64,000 nt of DNA, from positions 4,680-68,679 of the forward strand of contig CAYXXZ010000005.1 of assembly GCA_964469165.1 (NCBI GenBank). The letters run 5' to 3'. The notes below the pieces were generated by a model. The model made no database searches. It was not told the origin of the DNA and saw nothing but the letters and a program-made list of their open reading frames with translations. The DNA is from CAYXXZ01 sp964469165 (GTDB lineage: Bacteria > Pseudomonadota > Gammaproteobacteria > Pseudomonadales > Porticoccaceae). Below are positions 60,172 through 64,000 of the stretch, piece after piece. The translations under genes were made by a program, and so were the position numbers. How positions within the stretch are numbered: position 1 is the first letter of the stretch; each line of letters begins with the position of its first letter.

Positions 60172-62146
60172 CGACGCCAGCGGCGGCGCGGCGCTTGGGC
60201 TTGCCACAGCGGGCAAGAGCACGGCGATCAAGGGTTATCTCGGCGGCCTGCGCCACAAGGCGTTACTTCGGCCCCTGATAGTGGTGTCGGCGGCAAACCC
60301 ATTCACTGGCCCTGAGCTGGCAAGCCTTCATGAGCGTCTGCGCTCACTGCTGGAAACGCGCAACCCAGCGAGTATCTGGCCCGCGCTTTCCGGTGGAATT
60401 CGCGCCTGCCGCGCGCCATCTCCTCTCATGCTTGTCAGCGTGCTGCTGCAGTGGACTCAGAGCATCCAGCGCGCCGCAGGATTGCCCGTCTTTGAAGCCG
60501 GTGTCGCGCTGGGCAAATCAGAGGCATCCGGCGCCCGCATCAACGCGCTGATCGCCGTCTACGCTCAACAATACCAGGCCGCCGCTATCGCGTTCGCTGC
60601 CGCATTCGATGTTTTGCAAACGCTCTGGTCCGGCGATAGCGCGGAAACCGCCTTGACCCGCCTTGGCCCCATCATCGACAAACTGCGGCGCTTTCAGCCC
60701 AAGGGCAGCAACACCGCGCCGCTGCTGCAGGCGGCATTCGATGCCGGTATACCCTATACCTCGCTCGCCGGTACTGTGTTCCAGTATGGCTACGGCCACA
60801 GAAGCCGCTGGCTGGACAGCACTCTCAGCGACGAGACTCCAGCGCTGTCCACCGGCCTGGCGCGCAACAAGGCTTTCGCCGCGCAAGTCCTGCGCCAGGC
60901 GGGAATTCCGGTTCCCGCCCACGCTCTTGTCGATTCCGCAGACAAAGCTGTCGCACTGGCCGCCAAGATAGGCTATCCCGTTGTCGTCAAACCTGCCGAC
61001 AAGGACGGCGGCGAGGGCGTAGCGGCGGGCCTCGCCAATGCCGAAGAGGTGCGCGCCGCCTTTGCCGTGGCGCGCAAGGCGTCGCCGCAGGTACTGCTCG
61101 AAAAGCATGTCGCCGGTCGCGACTACCGGTTGACGGTGTTTCACGGCGCCACCCTGTGGGCCATCGAGCGAATTCCAGGCGGCGTCACCGGCGACGGCCA
61201 ACACAGCGTGGCGGAGCTTCTCAAGGAGTTGAACCGCAACCCGCGCCGCGGCACCGGGCCGGGCGCGCCGCTCAAGCGCATCGCCCTCGACGACGAAGCC
61301 TGCGCGCTGCTGGCAGGCGTCGGGCTCACCCCGGACAGCATCCCCGCGCCGGGTGAATTCATCCGCCTGCGACGCACGGCCAATGTGGCGACCGGCGGCA
61401 TGCCAGTCGCCGTGCTCGATCGCGTCCACCCCGACAACCGCGCCCTTGCCGAACGTGCGACGGCCGCATTGCGCCTCGACCTGGCCGGGGTCGATCTGCT
61501 GATTCCCGACATCAGCCGCTCCTGGAAAGAAGGCGGTGCAGCCATCTGCGAAGTCAATGCCCAGCCGCAGTTGGGCCTGACAACGGGCCCGCACCTGTAC
61601 GGCGAGATTCTCACCTCGTTGGTCGACGGCCAGGGCCGCGTGCCCATCGTCGTCATCCTCGGCGCAGAGGATTGCGCGGCAATCGCCGCCGATCTCCGTC
61701 GCCATCTGTTCACCAGCCTGGGTTGGCGCGTCGGCAGCGTTGACGAGACCCGCGTCACCCTTCACCAATCCGTGCTCAGCGCCAGCTCCATGCCAGCTTT
61801 CGAGGGCAGCGTCGCCCTTCTGTGCAACAAGCAGGTGCAGGCTGTGGTTGTTTGCGTCAACGATTCGAGCCTGCTCTCGGGGCTGCCGTTCGACCGCTTT
61901 GATGTTCTTGTCATAGCGGGCCATCATGTCAAATCCGGCCCCTCGCAGCAGGCTATGACACCACAGCGCATGCTCGGCCTGCTGCTGGAAAACCTGCTGC
62001 CTGCCTGCACGGGCACGGTTTTGAGGCTTGCCGAAGCGGGTCTGCAAATCAGCGGCTATCGAGGGTTCGGCTCTGCTCACTGGCACGAGGAACCCCTACC
62101 CCGCGCGGACCTTGGCCGCCATCTCTACGAGCTTCTGTCACTGTGA
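60158..62146 (+). CDS. Cyanophycin-synthetase-like ATP-grasp ligase with degenerate Mur-ligase tail
   Basis: A 662-residue protein. An N-terminal region at about 1-215 resembles the CphA N-domain, and GTVFQYGYGHRSRWLDSTLS is the CphA QLGYG-type motif. The ATP-grasp fold at about 225-485 has YPVVVKPADKDGGEGVAAGL and the metal-binding CEVNAQPQLGL. The last 165 residues align in layout with a Mur-ligase start, but the P-loop TGTNGKTT position reads ILGAEDCAA. A GLPFDRFDVLVIAG segment corresponds to CphA GLAFDRCDVAVV. ATP binding in this tail is therefore probably lost, and CphA length (about 870) is not reached. It may ligate an amino acid to a carboxylate and is coupled to the methyltransferase gene. 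Confidence 0.85.
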   Translation: MTNIDDASGGAALGLATAGKSTAIKGYLGGLRHKALLRPLIVVSAANPFTGPELASLHERLRSLLETRNPASIWPALSGGIRACRAPSPLMLVSVLLQWTQSIQRAAGLPVFEAGVALGKSEASGARINALIAVYAQQYQAAAIAFAAAFDVLQTLWSGDSAETALTRLGPIIDKLRRFQPKGSNTAPLLQAAFDAGIPYTSLAGTVFQYGYGHRSRWLDSTLSDETPALSTGLARNKAFAAQVLRQAGIPVPAHALVDSADKAVALAAKIGYPVVVKPADKDGGEGVAAGLANAEEVRAAFAVARKASPQVLLEKHVAGRDYRLTVFHGATLWAIERIPGGVTGDGQHSVAELLKELNRNPRRGTGPGAPLKRIALDDEACALLAGVGLTPDSIPAPGEFIRLRRTANVATGGMPVAVLDRVHPDNRALAERATAALRLDLAGVDLLIPDISRSWKEGGAAICEVNAQPQLGLTTGPHLYGEILTSLVDGQGRVPIVVILGAEDCAAIAADLRRHLFTSLGWRVGSVDETRVTLHQSVLSASSMPAFEGSVALLCNKQVQAVVVCVNDSSLLSGLPFDRFDVLVIAGHHVKSGPSQQAMTPQRMLGLLLENLLPACTGTVLRLAEAGLQISGYRGFGSAHWHEEPLPRADLGRHLYELLSL

Positions 62147-62228
62147 CAGTCGCACACGGCGTGCGGCGGTGGCGGACTCTTGCGGAGTTTACTCATAAGT
62201 CAGAAATTCGTGCTAAAGGCTTTGTCGG

Positions 62229-62303
62229 GCTATAAGCTGTAAGCTCCAAGTTGAACTCTGACAGAACTCAGCTCTTGCAGGGCTCCTGCTTACAGCTTAT
62301 AGC
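62229..62303. repeat. Best-preserved copy of the dispersed palindromic element
   Basis: GCTATAAGCTGTAAG (62229-62243) and CTTACAGCTTATAGC (62289-62303) are perfect 15-bp inverted repeats around AGAACTCAGCTCTTGCAGGG. The trailing bases CTAAATTTCCGACGACTGTG match those after the 9290 copy. It lies in the 283-base gap before the enoyl-CoA hydratase gene, where nothing else was recognised. Confidence 0.85.
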
Positions 62304-62429
62304 TCGCTTTACCCCAACGAGCTGTAGCCTAAATTTCCGACGACTGTGTAAAATCGGCTTGTTGACATTGCTGACTTTTTTTCTTTACCTCAATCAGCCA
62401 AAGCCTAAACATTCACACTGGAGAACCCC

Positions 62430-63200
62430 ATGAGCGCCGTCCTGAGGCAGGATATCGACGACATCACTCTCTTGACCCTGAACCGTCCCAACGTCCGCAA
62501 CGCCGTCAATGACGAGATCGTGGAAGCGCTGGAACAATATCTTGCAGACCTCGACGATCACAACAGCAAGGCCATCATCATCACAGGTGCTGAAAAAGCC
62601 TTCTGCGCGGGAACGGACCTGAAGGAAATGCAGGCCCAGGGCCGCGAGCGCTATTTTCAGCGCATCCGCCGCATGCACGATCTCGTCGCCCGCATTCGCC
62701 AACACCGCTGCGTCAGCATTGCCGCCGTCAATGGCATGGCCCTGGGTGGCGGCATGGAACTTGCCGCGGCGTGTACATTTCGCGTCGCCCACCGCAGCGC
62801 CATATTCAGCCTGCCGGAAATTCTCCTGGGCGTGATGCCCTGTTACGCCGGCACCCAGACGATTGCCCGCCTGATCGGGGAAGGCCGCGCCCTCGAACTG
62901 GCGCTGACCGGGCGTCAGATCAGTGCCCAGGAAGCGGTGGATATGGGCTTCGTCAACCGCGTGCCGGAGCACGTCGACGTGGTGGCGGAGGCCATTACCT
63001 TCGCACGACAGCTGACCCGATACAGCGAGGTTGCCCGCAACGGCATTCGCACAGCCATCGGCGCAGCGTTCGACATGCCCCTTGCACAGAGCATGGCGGT
63101 GGAGCGCGAGCAGGCCTACAGGGTATTCAGCAGTGACGATGCACAAGAGGGCGTCAGCGCCTTCCTGGAAAAGCGCGAGCCCCGATTCACAAATCACTGA
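62430..63200 (+). CDS. Enoyl-CoA hydratase/isomerase family protein
   Basis: A 256-residue crotonase-fold enzyme. ITGAEKAFCAGTDLKEMQAQ near residue 55 and NGMALGGGMELAAACTFRVA near 105 form the oxyanion hole. SLPEILLGVMPCYAGTQTIA near 130 carries the hydratase-type Glu of PEI and the GTQ loop. The C-terminus AFLEKREPRFTNH is typical. The ATG at 62430 has GGAG about 10 bases upstream. The gene upstream is the ATP-grasp gene beyond a repeat; the gene downstream is an acyl-CoA hydrolase, with a palindromic element between. Confidence 0.93.
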   Translation: MSAVLRQDIDDITLLTLNRPNVRNAVNDEIVEALEQYLADLDDHNSKAIIITGAEKAFCAGTDLKEMQAQGRERYFQRIRRMHDLVARIRQHRCVSIAAVNGMALGGGMELAAACTFRVAHRSAIFSLPEILLGVMPCYAGTQTIARLIGEGRALELALTGRQISAQEAVDMGFVNRVPEHVDVVAEAITFARQLTRYSEVARNGIRTAIGAAFDMPLAQSMAVEREQAYRVFSSDDAQEGVSAFLEKREPRFTNH

Positions 63201-63213
63201 TCAGAGACTATCC

Positions 63214-63264
63214 GTAGGGGCAATTGCACGAACCGATAAAGCCGGTTTCATGAATTGCCCCTAC
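63214..63264. repeat. Inverted repeat GTAGGGGCAATT around a 27-base loop
   Basis: GTAGGGGCAATT (63214-63225) and AATTGCCCCTAC (63253-63264) are perfect 12-bp arms; the loop holds AACCG...CGGTT. It lies 13 bases after the hydratase stop and could also act as a transcript-end hairpin. It is similar in form to extragenic palindromes of other bacteria. Confidence 0.7.
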
Positions 63265-63312
63265 ACAACTTGAAGATCCCTGAATTTCCAACCACTTCTT
63301 AAAAAATTGATT

Positions 63313-64000
63313 ATGAACAAAAATACAACCTACCTCGCCAGCATGGCCGACGCACTCGATCTTTTTGAGCCAGGCAATACCCTTTATATTCCCGGCGCGT
63401 CCTCCGAGCCCAGAGCATTGGTAGAGGCTCTCGCCAGCGCCGCGCAAGACATGAACGACCTGCACGTGGTCAGCGGCTTCGTTTCAGGCATCAACAACAT
63501 TCCACTGGCCGATGACGGCAATCGCATCCGCGAAACTGTTTTTTTCCCGCGGCCAAAACAGCATGCGCTTGCGCACAAAATTCACTTGTTGCCACTGACC
63601 TATTATGGAATCAACAATTACCTGGCGGCTTGTGATTTCGACTGGGCTATCGTGCAGGTGTCACCGCCCAATCCGCAAGGACAGTGCTCACTGGGCGTGT
63701 CGGCGGAATTTCAGTGCACAGCCATTACCAGGGCCAGGCGCATTCTCGCAGTGATCAACCGGCACATGCCGTTCCTGCCGAATTCCCCCCACCTGCACCT
63801 CGGCCAGTTCGATTGCACGGTGGAAGAGGATTTTCCGCTCATCAGCTACGACACCGGCGAGGTGGATGCGGTCTCCAACCGCATCGCCGCACATCTGGCA
63901 GAATTGATCGAGCCCTACTCCGTGATTCAGACCGGACTCGGCAAAGTGCCCGACAAGCTGCTCGCAAACCTGAGCGACCAAAAGAACCTGCGCTTCCATT
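63313..64000 (+). CDS. Acetyl-CoA hydrolase/transferase family protein, 5' part
   Basis: The first 229 residues of a family I CoA-transferase/acetyl-CoA hydrolase; the gene continues past the window edge. LFEPGNTLYIPGASSEPRAL near residue 20, AIVQVSPPNPQGQCSLGVSA near 115 and AHLAELIEPYSVIQTGLGKV near 200 are typical of the N-terminal domain of 4-hydroxybutyrate CoA-transferase-like proteins. The catalytic Glu and the second domain lie beyond the window. The ATG at 63313 is used; its ribosome site is weak. It would exchange or release CoA from an acyl-CoA in the same catabolic context. Confidence 0.88.
   Translation, partial: MNKNTTYLASMADALDLFEPGNTLYIPGASSEPRALVEALASAAQDMNDLHVVSGFVSGINNIPLADDGNRIRETVFFPRPKQHALAHKIHLLPLTYYGINNYLAACDFDWAIVQVSPPNPQGQCSLGVSAEFQCTAITRARRILAVINRHMPFLPNSPHLHLGQFDCTVEEDFPLISYDTGEVDAVSNRIAAHLAELIEPYSVIQTGLGKVPDKLLANLSDQKNLRFH

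Overview
The window looks like chromosomal DNA of a marine-type gammaproteobacterium. This rests on a GC-rich backbone with gpsA and htpG, paired TonB-dependent receptors whose TonB box reads EEIIVTA, and many acyl-CoA, CaiB/BaiF and P450 genes. That mix is typical of Halieaceae or Spongiibacteraceae (Cellvibrionales). The family assignment is an inference from gene content; there is no rRNA or tRNA in the window.

Region 1 (1-6158) is a compact, one-directional double-glycine microcin locus. It encodes an HlyD adaptor, a stand-alone LuxR-type HTH protein, a small membrane protein, an 80-residue precursor with a colicin V-like leader ending GS, a second small membrane protein (immunity candidate), a JmjC/cupin oxygenase, and a C39-peptidase ABC exporter. 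Its centre is AT-rich compared with the flanks. It lies between the intact gpsA 3' end and a displaced gpsA-like 3' fragment at the left edge, so it looks like an inserted island. The oxygenase next to a microcin precursor is the best candidate for an undescribed system.

Region 2 (6160-14400) is housekeeping and miscellaneous: gpsA, htpG with a sigma-32 promoter, a lipocalin-like protein, an AGCS symporter, two tandem Slp lipoproteins, a CsbD-like stress protein and a small membrane protein.

Region 3 (14400-40600) is lipid, terpenoid or aromatic acyl-CoA catabolism. One minus-strand operon holds a BASS transporter, a DUF1330 protein, two acyl-CoA dehydrogenases and a MaoC hydratase. Next come a double CoA-transferase, an enoyl-CoA hydratase, an alcohol/aldehyde dehydrogenase pair, SurE and an AEC carrier. 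After these are an epoxide hydrolase with a truncated NTF2-like gene, a flavin monooxygenase, a quinone-oxidoreductase-like MDR and a P450. The region ends with a plus-strand acyl-CoA operon and a TetR regulator with a perfect operator.

Region 4 (40700-50990) is a plus-strand run: TonB receptor, lipocalin-like protein, APH-like kinase, a helical protein, a P450 remnant, a UGSC-family protein with its partner, an SDR, a sulfotransferase and a DUF1214-like protein. Region 5 (51030-59190) is AT-rich and on the minus strand. It begins at a truncated carboxyltransferase and holds an enoyl-CoA hydratase, a double hot-dog protein, an MDR, an STN-type TonB receptor, a FecR and an ECF sigma factor (a cell-surface signalling unit). 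Region 6 (59400-64000) holds a methyltransferase coupled to a cyanophycin-synthetase-like ATP-grasp protein, an enoyl-CoA hydratase and the start of an acetyl-CoA hydrolase/transferase.

Intergenic space is rich in palindromes. There is a dispersed family of about nine copies built on AGCTTATGGCTTACAGCT, a second family with 30-32 bp perfect arms (two copies), a 176-bp tandem duplication and several terminator hairpins. No CRISPR array, tRNA, rRNA, transposase or integrase was seen.
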